Counted from the first letter of the stretch, positions 43,267 through 51,858 are shown. The stretch: 64,000 bases of DNA from Allorhizobium paknamense (GCF_030815125.1 NZ_JAUSWH010000005.1:296467-360466), one strand, 5' to 3'. Notes: a model not told the origin generated them from the sequence alone. Program-made: numbers and translations.

Positions 43267-44229
43267 ATGCTGAGTGGCAGTGCCCCGGTTCATCTGTCGG
43301 ATGGCGGAAAGCTGATCGAAGCCCATTGGCGGGAACTGGCGGTGCGCCGCCGCATCTATTCGCTGCTGGCGCTGATGCTGTTCCTCATGGCCATTGGCGG
43401 CTCGCTCTGGTTTGCCAATGAGGCCAATTCCGGCAAGTTCTTCGATCGGCTGCCGCATCTCTTCGATTTTCTCGAAAATTTCGTGCCGCGTGACGGCATG
43501 GAAATCTGGCGCGCCATGTTCGATCTGCCGTCGCCCTATGCGGATGGCAGCATGAAATATGATTATGTCGAAGGCCGCTATTACATCACCCAGGCTTTCT
43601 ACATTCCCGAATATATCTACAAGATGGTGGAGACGCTGAATATCGCCATCTTCTCGACGCTGATCGGGGCACTGGGCGGATTTTCGCTATGCTTTCTCGC
43701 GGCCAGCAACATGACGCCGAGCCGCCTGATCCGTTGGCCGGTGCGCCGTTTCATGGAATTGCTGCGCGCCTTTCCCGAGGTGGTGATCGCGGGCTTCATC
43801 CTGGCGATCTTTTCCATCGGTCCGTTTCCGGCGATCATCGCGGTCACCATTCACACCATCGGCGCGCTTGGCAAATTGTTCTTCGAAGTGGTTGAAAATG
43901 CCGACATGAAGCCGGATGAGGGGCTGCGCGCCGTGGGCGCCACCTGGATCGAGAGGGTCGGCTTTGGCATGGTGCCGCAGGTCATGCCGAATTTCGTCAG
44001 CTATACGCTGCTTCGGCTGGAGATCAATGTGCGGGCCTCGACCATTATCGGCGCTGTCGGCGGCGGCGGCATCGGGGAACCGCTTAGGCTTGCCATCAGC
44101 CGGGGCGATGCCGCCAAGACCATCGCCATCATCATTCTGCTGCTGTTGACGGTGGTCGCGGTCGATCAGCTTTCCGCCTGGCTGCGCCGCCGTCTGGTGG
44201 GTGAGCAATCCTTTACCATTGTGCAGTGA
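43267..44229 (+). CDS. phnE: Phosphonate ABC transporter permease PhnE
   Basis: The 320-residue permease has the first helix IYSLLALMLFLMAIGGSLWF, the PhnE segment MVETLNIAIFSTLIGALGGF near residue 120 and the EAA-type loop NADMKPDEGLRAVGATWIERVGFGMVPQ near 215. It lies in the inner membrane and pairs with the second PhnE. The ATG at 43267 is preceded by AAAAGG. Two phnE genes in series are normal in rhizobia. Confidence 0.92.
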   Translation: MLSGSAPVHLSDGGKLIEAHWRELAVRRRIYSLLALMLFLMAIGGSLWFANEANSGKFFDRLPHLFDFLENFVPRDGMEIWRAMFDLPSPYADGSMKYDYVEGRYYITQAFYIPEYIYKMVETLNIAIFSTLIGALGGFSLCFLAASNMTPSRLIRWPVRRFMELLRAFPEVVIAGFILAIFSIGPFPAIIAVTIHTIGALGKLFFEVVENADMKPDEGLRAVGATWIERVGFGMVPQVMPNFVSYTLLRLEINVRASTIIGAVGGGGIGEPLRLAISRGDAAKTIAIIILLLLTVVAVDQLSAWLRRRLVGEQSFTIVQ

Positions 44230-44237
44230 GGCCATGG

Positions 44238-45740
44238 ATGCCCAGTCTTTCCTCTGCGGATTTCGACGCTCTCGCCAGCCGCCACGGCGCGCTTCTCCAT
44301 CGCAGCCGCTGGCAGACCTGGCGGGTACCGGTCATTGCGCTCACCATTCTCGCCTATCTGCTGTTTTCCTGGTGGTTTTTCGGCATCGGCAAGATCCTCG
44401 CCACCGCCAATTGGGGCATAGCCGGCAATTACCTAGCTGACTGGGTGTCCTACCAGATCCGCCCTGAACTGCGCATCGACCGCGATGGCGCCATCACCAT
44501 CAGTTATTCCCGTTTCGATCCTGCCGGTCCCAATCCGACGCCGGATTGGCTGGTGACGGAAAAGGCCGTGATCACCCGCCAGCCGGAAAAGGCGGCAATC
44601 CCCGCCCAGCCCGCAGCACCCGCCGCCAGCAGTGCCTTCAATTTCATGGGCGCTGCCCCGCAGCAGCAGGCAGTGCAGGCTGAAGCACCCTCCGCGCCGA
44701 AGCAGGAAGAGGCTGTGGTCAGGGCCGAAGTCAGCCTTGGCAGCCACGCCCATATGACGGTCAAGCCGGGTAAGGTCATCGTCACGCAGGGAACGGAAAG
44801 CGCGACCCTGACGCTCGATCAAGCGAAGGAGCGGGTGGATGCTGAAGGGCCATTGCCGGAGTGGTTAGAGCAGCGGCAGCCGGGCGGGCGGGTGCTTGCC
44901 TATTTCGGCTTCAATGGCTGGGCGGAAATCGGGCCGGAACGGGTGCGCGTCAACAACCGCTTCCTGGGCTGGGCCAATTTCATCTTCGACCCTACCTCCG
45001 CCTTCTTCGGCAAATCGGCGGGCGAGGTCTGGCGGCTTGTCACCTCCGGCGAGCGGCTGGACAAGAGCCGCAGCAACCTGTCGCTGGCCTGGAACGATTT
45101 CCTCTATAACCCCTCCTGGCAGCATTACGATGTCTGGTCGAAACTGTTGCAGACGCTGGTCATGGCCTTTGTCGGCACGGTGCTGGCAACGGTCATTGCC
45201 TTTCCGCTGTCCTTTCTCGCCGCGCGCAACATCACGCCCAGCCGGGGCATGAACCAGATTACCAAGCGCTTCTTCGATTTTCTGCGCAGTGTCGACATGC
45301 TGATCTGGGCGCTGTTCTTTACCCGCGCCTTTGGCCCCGGACCGCTGGCGGGCATCTCCGCCATCTTCTTCACGGATACCGGCACGCTCGGAAAGCTCTA
45401 TTCCGAAGCGCTGGAAAATATCGACGACAAGCAGCGCGAAGGCATGAAATCCGTCGGCGCAAGCCCGCTTGCGGTGCAGCGTTTCGGTGTGATGCCGCAG
45501 GTTTTGCCGGTTTTTGCCTCGCAGGCCCTGTATTTCTGGGAATCCAACACCCGTTCCGCCACCATCATCGGCGCGGTGGGGGCAGGCGGTATCGGTCTCA
45601 AGCTTTGGGAGGCGATGCGCACCAATTCCAACTGGCAGAATGTCTGCTATATGGTGCTTCTGATCCTGCTGGTGGTGTTTCTGTTCGATGGCATTTCCAA
45701 CAGCCTCCGGTCGCGGCTGATCGGCAAGAATTCACAATAA
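44238..45740 (+). CDS. phnE: Phosphonate ABC transporter permease PhnE (second, with a large insert)
   Basis: The 500-residue permease has helix 1 VPVIALTILAYLLFSWWFFG, then a long region of about 250 residues before the conserved membrane domain (LVMAFVGTVLATVIAFPLSF) and EAA-type loop KQREGMKSVGASPLAVQRFGVMPQ. The insert includes an Ala/Gln/Pro-rich stretch (PAQPAAPAASSAFNF, APQQQAVQAEAPSAPKQEE) not expected in a core permease. ATG at 44238 has GAGG six bases upstream; GTG at 44226 is an alternative. Its stop is followed within a few bases by a partial family-C repeat. Confidence 0.88.
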   Translation: MPSLSSADFDALASRHGALLHRSRWQTWRVPVIALTILAYLLFSWWFFGIGKILATANWGIAGNYLADWVSYQIRPELRIDRDGAITISYSRFDPAGPNPTPDWLVTEKAVITRQPEKAAIPAQPAAPAASSAFNFMGAAPQQQAVQAEAPSAPKQEEAVVRAEVSLGSHAHMTVKPGKVIVTQGTESATLTLDQAKERVDAEGPLPEWLEQRQPGGRVLAYFGFNGWAEIGPERVRVNNRFLGWANFIFDPTSAFFGKSAGEVWRLVTSGERLDKSRSNLSLAWNDFLYNPSWQHYDVWSKLLQTLVMAFVGTVLATVIAFPLSFLAARNITPSRGMNQITKRFFDFLRSVDMLIWALFFTRAFGPGPLAGISAIFFTDTGTLGKLYSEALENIDDKQREGMKSVGASPLAVQRFGVMPQVLPVFASQALYFWESNTRSATIIGAVGAGGIGLKLWEAMRTNSNWQNVCYMVLLILLVVFLFDGISNSLRSRLIGKNSQ

Positions 45741-45743
45741 CAG

Positions 45744-45780
45744 CAAGGCATCGAAGATGCTAACGCATCCTCGCCTTTTC
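45744..45780 (-). repeat. Partial family-C repeat, inverted
   Basis: AAGGCATCGAAGATGCTAAC followed by GCATCCTCGCCTT is the reverse complement of the third hairpin of the 125-bp repeat at 31614-31738. Only this arm is present. Confidence 0.75.
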
Positions 45781-45797
45781 AACGACCTTGGTATAAG

Positions 45798-45814
45798 TTC
45801 GTCAAGTCACCGAA
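45798..45814. promoter_or_regulatory. ROK-repressor operator upstream of the ROK repressor gene
   Basis: TTCGTCAAGTCACCGAA matches the TTCG-N9-CGAA pattern at 31806-38005 and lies 117 bases before the repressor start, which suggests autoregulation and links the repressor to the amino-sugar cluster. Confidence 0.75.
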
Positions 45815-45930
45815 CCCTTTTCACGCTCCGGCACCTGTAGTAAGAGGAGCGGGTCCGCCGCGCTGTCAGGTCTTTCAAGCATCGCGCATCCGGCGGGCTC
45901 CGTCAATCTTCTGCCATATCGGGTCCGCGC

Positions 45931-47121
45931 ATGAACCAGAGCATGAACAATCCGCCGGTGCTGCGCCAGATTTCCGTGCGGGCCGCCATGGATCTGCTGC
46001 TGCATGAGGGGCCGATGTCGCGGGCGACGCTGGCGAAGAAGACCGGTCTTTCCAAGCAGACCATGTCCGAGGTCATCCGCACCTTGGAAGAGTCCGGCTG
46101 GGTGCAGGTTAAAGGCATTGTCAGCGGCAAGGTGGGGCGCAGCGCCATCACCTACGAGGTTTCGCCGGAAGCAGGTTTTGCGCTCGGTGTCGATCTAGGC
46201 GCCACCACGGTGCGTCTGGCGCTGGTCAATATCGTCGGCACCATTGTCGATGAAAGCGAAAGCGCCTCGCGGGGCTTGAGCGGTGCGGCCCTGTTGTCGC
46301 TGGTGCATGATCTGGTGGAGGCCATGCTGACCCGCACTGGCATCGCCCGGGACAAGGTGTTGCTCGCGGCCGTGGCAACGCCCGGTGTCGTCGATCCCGC
46401 AAGCGGCGCCTTGATGCTGGCGCCGAACATGGGTGATCTCTCCGGGCTCGATCTGGTCAAGGGGCTGAGCGAGGCGCTTGGAGCCCGGGTCATCGTGGAA
46501 AACGACATCAATGCCGCCATGGTCGGCGAATCCTGGAAGGGCTGTTCGGCAGGCATCGAAAACGGCGCCTTCATTTCGCTCGGCACCGGCATCGGTCTTG
46601 GCATGATGATCAATGGCAAGCTGATGAAGGGCGCCCATGGCGCGGCGGGGGAAATTTCCTACCTGCCCTTCGGCGCCGATCCCTATAGCGGTGAAAGCCT
46701 GGAGCGCGGTGCGCTGGAATGCGCCATCGGCGCGCGCGGCATTCAGGAGCGCTACCGCGCGGTCAGCGGGCAAGAGCTTGCGGTGCGCGATATTCTGGAA
46801 CGTGCCGAAGCGGGCAATGAGGCGGCCTTTGCCGCCATTGCCGAGACCGCACGGCTGACGGCGCTGCTGGTGGTTTCGGTAGATGCGATGATCGATCCGG
46901 AAAAGATCGTGCTCGGCGGCAATGTCGGACGCCATCCGCTGATGGTGCGGCTGATCTGCGAGGCGCTGCCCTCCTGCACGCGCCGTCAGATTGCCGTGGA
47001 AGCAAGCCTGCTTGGCCCCCGCGCCACCATGGTGGGCGCGGTTGCGCTGGCGCTCAACCAGCTGCACAACATGCTGTTTTCACCGCAGGCGCTTCCCAGC
47101 GAAATGCGCCTGCCGGGTTAG
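45931..47121 (+). CDS. ROK-family transcriptional repressor (NagC/XylR type)
   Basis: The 396-residue protein has an N-terminal winged helix (AAMDLLLHEGPMSRATLAKK, TGLSKQTMSEVIRTLEESGW) fused to a ROK sugar-binding domain (FALGVDLGATTVRLALVNI, VENDINAAMVGESW, ISLGTGIGLGMMINGKLMKG). The cysteine-rich zinc motif of NagC-type proteins is absent; it has HGAAGEISYLPFGADP, similar to the ROK kinase at 32914. An operator of the five-member set lies upstream. It is placed between the two phosphonate transcription units but is probably the regulator of the amino-sugar genes. Its TAG stop lies in the TAGAGC of a following repeat. Confidence 0.88.
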   Translation: MNQSMNNPPVLRQISVRAAMDLLLHEGPMSRATLAKKTGLSKQTMSEVIRTLEESGWVQVKGIVSGKVGRSAITYEVSPEAGFALGVDLGATTVRLALVNIVGTIVDESESASRGLSGAALLSLVHDLVEAMLTRTGIARDKVLLAAVATPGVVDPASGALMLAPNMGDLSGLDLVKGLSEALGARVIVENDINAAMVGESWKGCSAGIENGAFISLGTGIGLGMMINGKLMKGAHGAAGEISYLPFGADPYSGESLERGALECAIGARGIQERYRAVSGQELAVRDILERAEAGNEAAFAAIAETARLTALLVVSVDAMIDPEKIVLGGNVGRHPLMVRLICEALPSCTRRQIAVEASLLGPRATMVGAVALALNQLHNMLFSPQALPSEMRLPG

Positions 47122-47153
47122 AGCATTTCCGTGAAACGCTGAATTGTTTCACG
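47119..47153. repeat. Short palindromic repeat between convergent gene ends
   Basis: CGTGAAAC (47130-47137) pairs with GTTTCACG (47146-47153). It begins at TAGAGCATTTCC, so its TAG is the ROK repressor stop; it also overlaps the TGA stop of phnL. It probably acts as a bidirectional terminator. Confidence 0.75.
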
Positions 47154-47856
47154 CTGCCTTGCGGCGCGGCGAGAAGGCGGAGACGTCGATGATCCGGTCT
47201 GCGACGGCCTCGCGCACTTCTTCATCATGGAAAATGCCGAGCAGCGCCACGCCCTCCTGCTTTTTCGCCCGGATCATCTCCACCACCACGGCGCGGTTGG
47301 CGGCATCGAGCGATGCCGTCGGCTCGTCCAGCAGCAGGATGGCATGATCGGTGATGAAGCCGCGGGCGATGTTGACGCGCTGCTGTTCTCCGCCGGAAAA
47401 GGTGGCGGGCGGCAATTGCCAGAGATCGCGCGGCAGGTTGAGCCGGGTCAGCAGGGCGGCGGCCCGTTCGCGGGCGTCTTCCTGTGCAACCCCTCGCGCC
47501 ACCAGTGGTTCCGCCACCACGTCAAGGGCGGCCACTCGCGGTACGGTGCGCAGGAACTGGCTGACATAGCCCAGAATATCCCGGCGGATTTCGATGACGC
47601 TGCGCGGTGCGGCGCTGGCGAGATCGATGGTTCCTTGCGGGCCTGTCACCAGGATCTGGCCGCTGTCGACGCCGTAATTGCCGTAGACCATTTTGAGGAT
47701 CGAGCTTTTACCGATGCCGGAGGGGCCGCCCAGCACGACACATTCGCCAGCGGCCACGGAAAAATGCACGTCATTGACCACCGGCAGCACCAGGCCGCCA
47801 CGCAGATGCATGACGAAGCTTTTCGAGACTTCGGAAACGATGAGGGGAGTGGCCAT
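47149..47856 (-). CDS. phnL: Phosphonate C-P lyase accessory ATPase PhnL
   Basis: The 235-residue ABC-type protein has Walker A GPSGIGKSSILKMVYGNYG, with KMVYGNY characteristic of PhnL. Signature FSGGEQQRVNIARGFI and Walker B ILLLDEPTASLDA are present. PhnL is needed for phosphonate breakdown with PhnI in forming the ribose-triphosphate intermediate; it is not a transporter ATPase. ATG at 47856 is preferred; a GTG at 47865 overlaps the phnK stop. It is the last gene of the phnGHIJKL run. Confidence 0.92.
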   Translation of the reverse strand: MATPLIVSEVSKSFVMHLRGGLVLPVVNDVHFSVAAGECVVLGGPSGIGKSSILKMVYGNYGVDSGQILVTGPQGTIDLASAAPRSVIEIRRDILGYVSQFLRTVPRVAALDVVAEPLVARGVAQEDARERAAALLTRLNLPRDLWQLPPATFSGGEQQRVNIARGFITDHAILLLDEPTASLDAANRAVVVEMIRAKKQEGVALLGIFHDEEVREAVADRIIDVSAFSPRRKAA

Positions 47857-47861
47857 GGCGA

Positions 47862-48638
47862 TCACACCTGCAAGATCGAGGAAACAAGCAATTGCGTATA
47901 GGGCTGGCGTGGATCGTCCAGCACCCGGTCGGTCAGGCCCTGTTCGATCACACGGCCGTCCTTCATCACCATCATGCGATGGGAGAGAAGCCGCGCCACC
48001 GCAAGGTCATGGGTGACGACAATGGCCGCAAGCCCGAGATCGGCAACCAGTCCCCGCAACAGATCGAGAAGCCGCGCCTGCACCGAAACATCGAGACCCC
48101 CGGTCGGCTCATCCATGAAGACGAGGCGCGGGCCGGTGACGAGATTGCGGGCGATCTGCAGGCGTTGCCGCATGCCGCCGGAAAAGGCCCGCGGCAGGTC
48201 GTCTATCCGGTCCACGGCGATTTCCACCCGTTGCAGCCAGTCGGCGGCTGTGTTGCGGATGCGCCCGTAATGCCGCTCGCCCACCGCCATCAGCCGTTCG
48301 CCGACATTGGCCCCGGCCGAGACCGCCATGCGCAGCCCATCTGCGGGGTTCTGGTGCACAAAGCCCCAGTCGGTGCGCATCAACAACCGCTGCTCGGCCT
48401 CCGTCAGCCGGTAGAGATCGCGGTATTGTCCATCGCGCATCTGATATTCGACACTGCCGGTGGTGGGCGTCAGGCGGGTGGCCAGGCAGTTCAGCAGCGT
48501 GGTCTTGCCGGAGCCGGATTCGCCGACGATCGCCAGCACTTCCCCCGGCCACAGATCGAAGGAAATATCCTTGCAGCCAATGCGGTTGCCGTAGAATTTT
48601 GTGAGATTGCGGGTTTTCAGCAAGGGCAGCGTGGTCAT
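47862..48638 (-). CDS. phnK: C-P lyase accessory ATPase PhnK
   Basis: The 258-residue ABC-type ATPase has Walker A GESGSGKTTLLNCLATRLTP, the PhnK-specific segment WGFVHQNPADGLRMAVSAGA and signature FSGGMRQRLQIARNLV. Walker B is LVFMDEPTGGLDV. It binds the PhnGHIJ core complex on PhnJ. Start and stop overlap the neighbours by about four bases (phnJ) and lie six bases from phnL, consistent with one operon. Confidence 0.94.
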   Translation of the reverse strand: MTTLPLLKTRNLTKFYGNRIGCKDISFDLWPGEVLAIVGESGSGKTTLLNCLATRLTPTTGSVEYQMRDGQYRDLYRLTEAEQRLLMRTDWGFVHQNPADGLRMAVSAGANVGERLMAVGERHYGRIRNTAADWLQRVEIAVDRIDDLPRAFSGGMRQRLQIARNLVTGPRLVFMDEPTGGLDVSVQARLLDLLRGLVADLGLAAIVVTHDLAVARLLSHRMMVMKDGRVIEQGLTDRVLDDPRQPYTQLLVSSILQV

Positions 48639-49513
48639 TCCGCAGCCTCCCGGGCAGCGCCCATCTCGCCCACATGGCCTTCCGCCCGGCGGGTTTCACA
48701 GTAATCGGTATCGGAGCAGACGAACATGCGCGTGCCGCGATCATCCATCACCACCTCGTCCAGATAGACATGCGTGGCGCCGCACAGCGCGCAGGGCTTG
48801 TCGAATTGCTGGACCTCGAAGGGATGGTCCTCGAAATCGAGGCTCACGACATCGGTATGCGGCGGGACGGCATAGATGCGCTTTTCACGGCCAGCGCCGA
48901 AGAGTTGCAGCGCTTCAGAGCGGTGCATTTTCGGATTGTCGAACTTCGGGGTGGGCGAGGGGTCCATCACATAGCGGCCCTCCACCTTCACCGGATAGGC
49001 ATAGGTCGTGGCGATGCGGCCATGGCGGGCAATGTCCTCGTAGAGCTTTACATGCATGAGGCCATATTCCTCCAGGGCATGCATCTTGCGGGTTTCCGTC
49101 TCGCGCGGTTCGAGAAAGCGTAAGGGTTCGGGGATCGGCACCTGATAGACCAGCACCTGACCGGCCTTCAGCTTTTCCTCCGGAATGCGGTGACGGGTCT
49201 GGATAATGCTCGCCTCGCTCGTGCGGGTGGTGACGGGCACATTGGCGACCTTCTGGAAGAAGGCGCGGATGGAAACCGCATTGGTCGTGTCATCCGCCCC
49301 CTGATCGATGACCTTCAACACGTCATCCGGGCCGAGAATGGCGGCCGTAACCTGCACACCGCCCGTGCCCCAGCCATAGGGCATCGGCATTTCCCGGCTG
49401 GCGAAGGGCACCTGATAGCCGGGAATGGCAATGGCCTTGAGAATGGCGCGGCGGATCATCCGCTTGGTCTGTTCATCCAGATAGGCAAAGTTGTAATGGG
49501 CCAGTTCGGTCAT
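48635..49513 (-). CDS. phnJ: C-P lyase catalytic subunit PhnJ (radical SAM)
   Basis: The 292-residue protein cleaves the carbon-phosphorus bond of ribose-1-phosphonate-5-phosphate. The iron-sulfur cysteines follow the PhnJ spacing C-x2-C-x21-C-x5-C: CALC near residue 241, then FVCSDTDYC. Other hallmarks are YAYLDEQTKRMIRRAILKA at the N-terminus (here NFAYLDEQTKRMIRRAILKA) and AFASREMPMPYGWGTGG-like PFASREMPMPYGWGTGG. The start overlaps the phnI stop by four bases. Confidence 0.97.
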   Translation of the reverse strand: MTELAHYNFAYLDEQTKRMIRRAILKAIAIPGYQVPFASREMPMPYGWGTGGVQVTAAILGPDDVLKVIDQGADDTTNAVSIRAFFQKVANVPVTTRTSEASIIQTRHRIPEEKLKAGQVLVYQVPIPEPLRFLEPRETETRKMHALEEYGLMHVKLYEDIARHGRIATTYAYPVKVEGRYVMDPSPTPKFDNPKMHRSEALQLFGAGREKRIYAVPPHTDVVSLDFEDHPFEVQQFDKPCALCGATHVYLDEVVMDDRGTRMFVCSDTDYCETRRAEGHVGEMGAAREAAE

Positions 49514-50613
49514 TCCGCTGCCTCCTTTTGGGCGTCGGCATTGCTTGCGGCCTGCTTGGCCCGCATGCGCCGCACCAGATCGAGTTCGGCCTGAAAATCC
49601 ACGTAATGCGGCAGTTTGAGATGCTCCACGAAGCCTGTGGCCTGAACGTTGTCGCAGTGGGAAATGACGAATTCCTCATCCTGCGCCGGGGCCTTGCGTT
49701 CCTCGTCGAATTCATCGGCCCGCAGCGCCCGGTCCACCAGCGCCATCGACATGGCCTTGCGCTCGCTCTGGCCAAAGACCAGCCCGTAGCCTCGGGTGAA
49801 CTGGGGCGGCGCCTTGGCCGACCCCTTGAACTGGTTGACCATCTGGCATTCGCTGACCCGGATGTCGCCGAGCGAAATGGCAAAGCCCAGTTCCGGCACG
49901 TCGAATTCCACCTCCACCAGACCGATGCGAACCTCGCCGACAAAGGGGTGCGTGCGGCCATAGCCGCGCTGGGTGGAATAGGCGAGCGCCAGCAGAAAGC
50001 CTTCATCGCCCCTCGCCAGCGCCTGCAGGCGCAGGTCGCGGGCCATGGGAAACTGCATGGGTTCGCGCGTCAGATCGCCCGCGACATGATCGGGACCGAG
50101 ATCGCCATCCGGCTCGATCAGGCCTTCCCCATCAAGAATGTCGGAGACGCGCATGGCGCGCTCGGCATTAGCCGCATCGCGGCAGGCGGGCTCCGCCACC
50201 TCACCGTCCTCCAGCAGATCGGGGTCGAGCAGGCGGTGGGTATAGTCGAAGGTCGGCCCGAGCAACTGGCCGCCCGGCAAGTCCTTGTAGGTGGCGGAAA
50301 CACGCCGTTCCAGCCGCATCTCGCCGGTTTCCACCGGGCGCGACAGGCCGAAGCGCGGCAGCGTCGTGCGATAGGCGCGCAGCAGGAAGATCGCCTCGAT
50401 CATGTCGCCCCGCGCCTGTTTCAGCGCCAGCGCCGCAAGCGGCCGGTCGTGCAGCGAGGCTTCCGCCATCACCCGGTCGACGCCGAGGCCAAGCTGCTGG
50501 ATCAGCTGTTCGATGGTGATGGCCGGCACCGAGCGGTCACCCCGCCTGCGGTCGGCCAATAACCGATGGGCATTTGCAATGGCGGCTTCCCCGCCCTTGA
50601 CGGCAACATACAT
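49510..50613 (-). CDS. phnI: C-P lyase subunit PhnI (nucleosidase component)
   Basis: The 367-residue protein starts MYVAVKGGEAAIANAHRLLA, a conserved PhnI start. Further features are QLIQQLGLGVDRVMAEASL, EMIEAIFLLRAY-like DMIEAIFLLRAYRTTLPRF and the HVDFQAELDLVR-like C-terminal YVDFQAELDLVRRMR. PhnI attaches phosphonate to the ribose of ATP with PhnG, PhnH and PhnL. It lies three bases downstream of phnH and overlaps phnJ. Confidence 0.96.
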   Translation of the reverse strand: MYVAVKGGEAAIANAHRLLADRRRGDRSVPAITIEQLIQQLGLGVDRVMAEASLHDRPLAALALKQARGDMIEAIFLLRAYRTTLPRFGLSRPVETGEMRLERRVSATYKDLPGGQLLGPTFDYTHRLLDPDLLEDGEVAEPACRDAANAERAMRVSDILDGEGLIEPDGDLGPDHVAGDLTREPMQFPMARDLRLQALARGDEGFLLALAYSTQRGYGRTHPFVGEVRIGLVEVEFDVPELGFAISLGDIRVSECQMVNQFKGSAKAPPQFTRGYGLVFGQSERKAMSMALVDRALRADEFDEERKAPAQDEEFVISHCDNVQATGFVEHLKLPHYVDFQAELDLVRRMRAKQAASNADAQKEAAE

Positions 50614-50616
50614 GGC

Positions 50617-51303
50617 TCAGGCCTCCGGATTGTTGTTGCAGCGGGTTGCCCCGACAACCGGTTCCCCCTTTTCGGTCGGGTTCTCCGGAGGGACGGACAT
50701 GGAAAGCACCTCGATCCGGCAGGTGCGCGGCAGCGCCACCAGCGCCGTGCCGCAGGTGAGAATGAGGTCGACGCCCCGTGGAAAGAGCGCGTGATTTGCG
50801 CTCCACTGCGCCAGGAAAAGCTCTGGCAGGCCAAGGGGCGCAATCACGGCTTCGTCGCGAATGCCCGGCCCCGTCAGCCGCAGCGGTGTGCCGCCCTCCA
50901 GGGCCTCCACTTCCACCGCAAGCGTCGTGGAACGGTCGGGATAATCCGCGCTGCCCGCGGCAAAACCACTGAGCGGCGGCATGACGGCGCTGCGTTCGAT
51001 AAAGGCAAAGGCGGCCTCGGTCTTCTCGTCGGTGAGTGTCGCGCCGCAATAAAAGGAGAGCCAGGAGCCCGCTCCCGCCTGTACCAGTCCGGGCGTGAGC
51101 CAGACCGGCGTGTCATGGTCGCACAGCGTCAGCATCACGGCGCCTGCGGCGGGGCCAAGCGGGGCGGGCGGTTGCAGCTTCACGCCGATCACCGCCAGCG
51201 TGCCCGGATGGGCCATGGCGTCCATGATGGCGCGGAAAACCGCCTGCGCATCGAAAACGGGATCGGCAAAGCCCCCCGCCAGGCTGGTGCGTGATGTGGG
51301 CAT
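50617..51303 (-). CDS. phnH: C-P lyase subunit PhnH
   Basis: The 228-residue protein starts MPTSRTSLAGGFADPVFDAQ and continues AVFRAIMDAMAHPG, the conserved PhnH N-terminus. LTGPGIRDEAVI and FPRGVDLILTCGTALVALPR are also conserved. It is a PLP-transferase-fold structural subunit without known cofactor. ATG at 51303 overlaps the phnG TGA by one base. The longer in-frame extension to 51474 overlaps phnG and is rejected. Confidence 0.95.
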   Translation of the reverse strand: MPTSRTSLAGGFADPVFDAQAVFRAIMDAMAHPGTLAVIGVKLQPPAPLGPAAGAVMLTLCDHDTPVWLTPGLVQAGAGSWLSFYCGATLTDEKTEAAFAFIERSAVMPPLSGFAAGSADYPDRSTTLAVEVEALEGGTPLRLTGPGIRDEAVIAPLGLPELFLAQWSANHALFPRGVDLILTCGTALVALPRTCRIEVLSMSVPPENPTEKGEPVVGATRCNNNPEA

Positions 51304-51767
51304 CAATCCTCTCCCCGAACCATGGTGAAAAATTCGACCTTCGTGGCGGCGGTTTCCTCTGCAAGTCTGGCCGCCTCTGTCTTCAGCCGGGCTTCGAGCG
51401 GGGAAAGCAGCCTGTCTTCCACCTGCTGGCGCAGGCTCTCGGTTTGCCAGAGCGCATCGATCAGGGCCGCGCATTCGGCGGCGCGCCGGTCGGTGCCAAG
51501 GCGGTAGCCATGGCCGATGAAGCCGTTGGCAAGCCTGAGCGTGGCGCGGCTGACGGTGGCTTCTCCGAGATTGAAGGGGCTGCCGCCGCCACCCATGCGG
51601 CCCCGCACCATGATCAGCCCGGTTTCCGGTCTGCGCAGCAGGCTGTAATCCGGCAGATCACCGAGGCTGGACAGAAAGTTCCGGAGTTCTTCGCCCGTGG
51701 CGCGGGCAAGAAGGTCGAGAAGCCGCTTGCGCGGCGGTGCTCCGGGGGAGGCGGGGGCAGCATCCAT
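51303..51767 (-). CDS. phnG: C-P lyase subunit PhnG
   Basis: The 154-residue protein has RPETGLIMVRGRMGGGGSPF with following NLGEATVSRATLRL, and GHGYRLGTDRRAAECAALIDAL, the core PhnG segments. It forms the C-P lyase core with PhnHIJ. It is the first gene of the operon, divergent from phnF, with palindromes at 51788-51811 directly upstream. No phnM or phnN follows phnL in this window. Confidence 0.95.
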   Translation of the reverse strand: MDAAPASPGAPPRKRLLDLLARATGEELRNFLSSLGDLPDYSLLRRPETGLIMVRGRMGGGGSPFNLGEATVSRATLRLANGFIGHGYRLGTDRRAAECAALIDALWQTESLRQQVEDRLLSPLEARLKTEAARLAEETAATKVEFFTMVRGED

Positions 51768-51787
51768 GAGGTCACCTCAAAAAAATT

Positions 51788-51811
51788 TGTCTATTTATAT
51801 AGACATCTATA
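51788..51811. promoter_or_regulatory. Overlapping palindromes, likely PhnF operator, between phnG and phnF
   Basis: TGTCTAT-TTAT-ATAGACA (51788-51805) and TATAGA-CA-TCTATA (51798-51811) overlap. TATAGAC-type half sites resemble known PhnF operators (TGGTATAGACCA in mycobacteria). They cover the likely phnG promoter, with phnF starting 48 bases to the right. Confidence 0.7.
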
Positions 51812-51858
51812 CTTTTCAATGTATATTTAATCCGGAGGGATGACAAGCGTGTGACAGG

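Noticed and set aside
45931..47121. ROK protein as the regulator of the adjacent phosphonate genes
   Set aside because: The matching operator motif occurs at the amino-sugar genes and at its own promoter but not at phnC or phnG, and phnF is present as a dedicated regulator.
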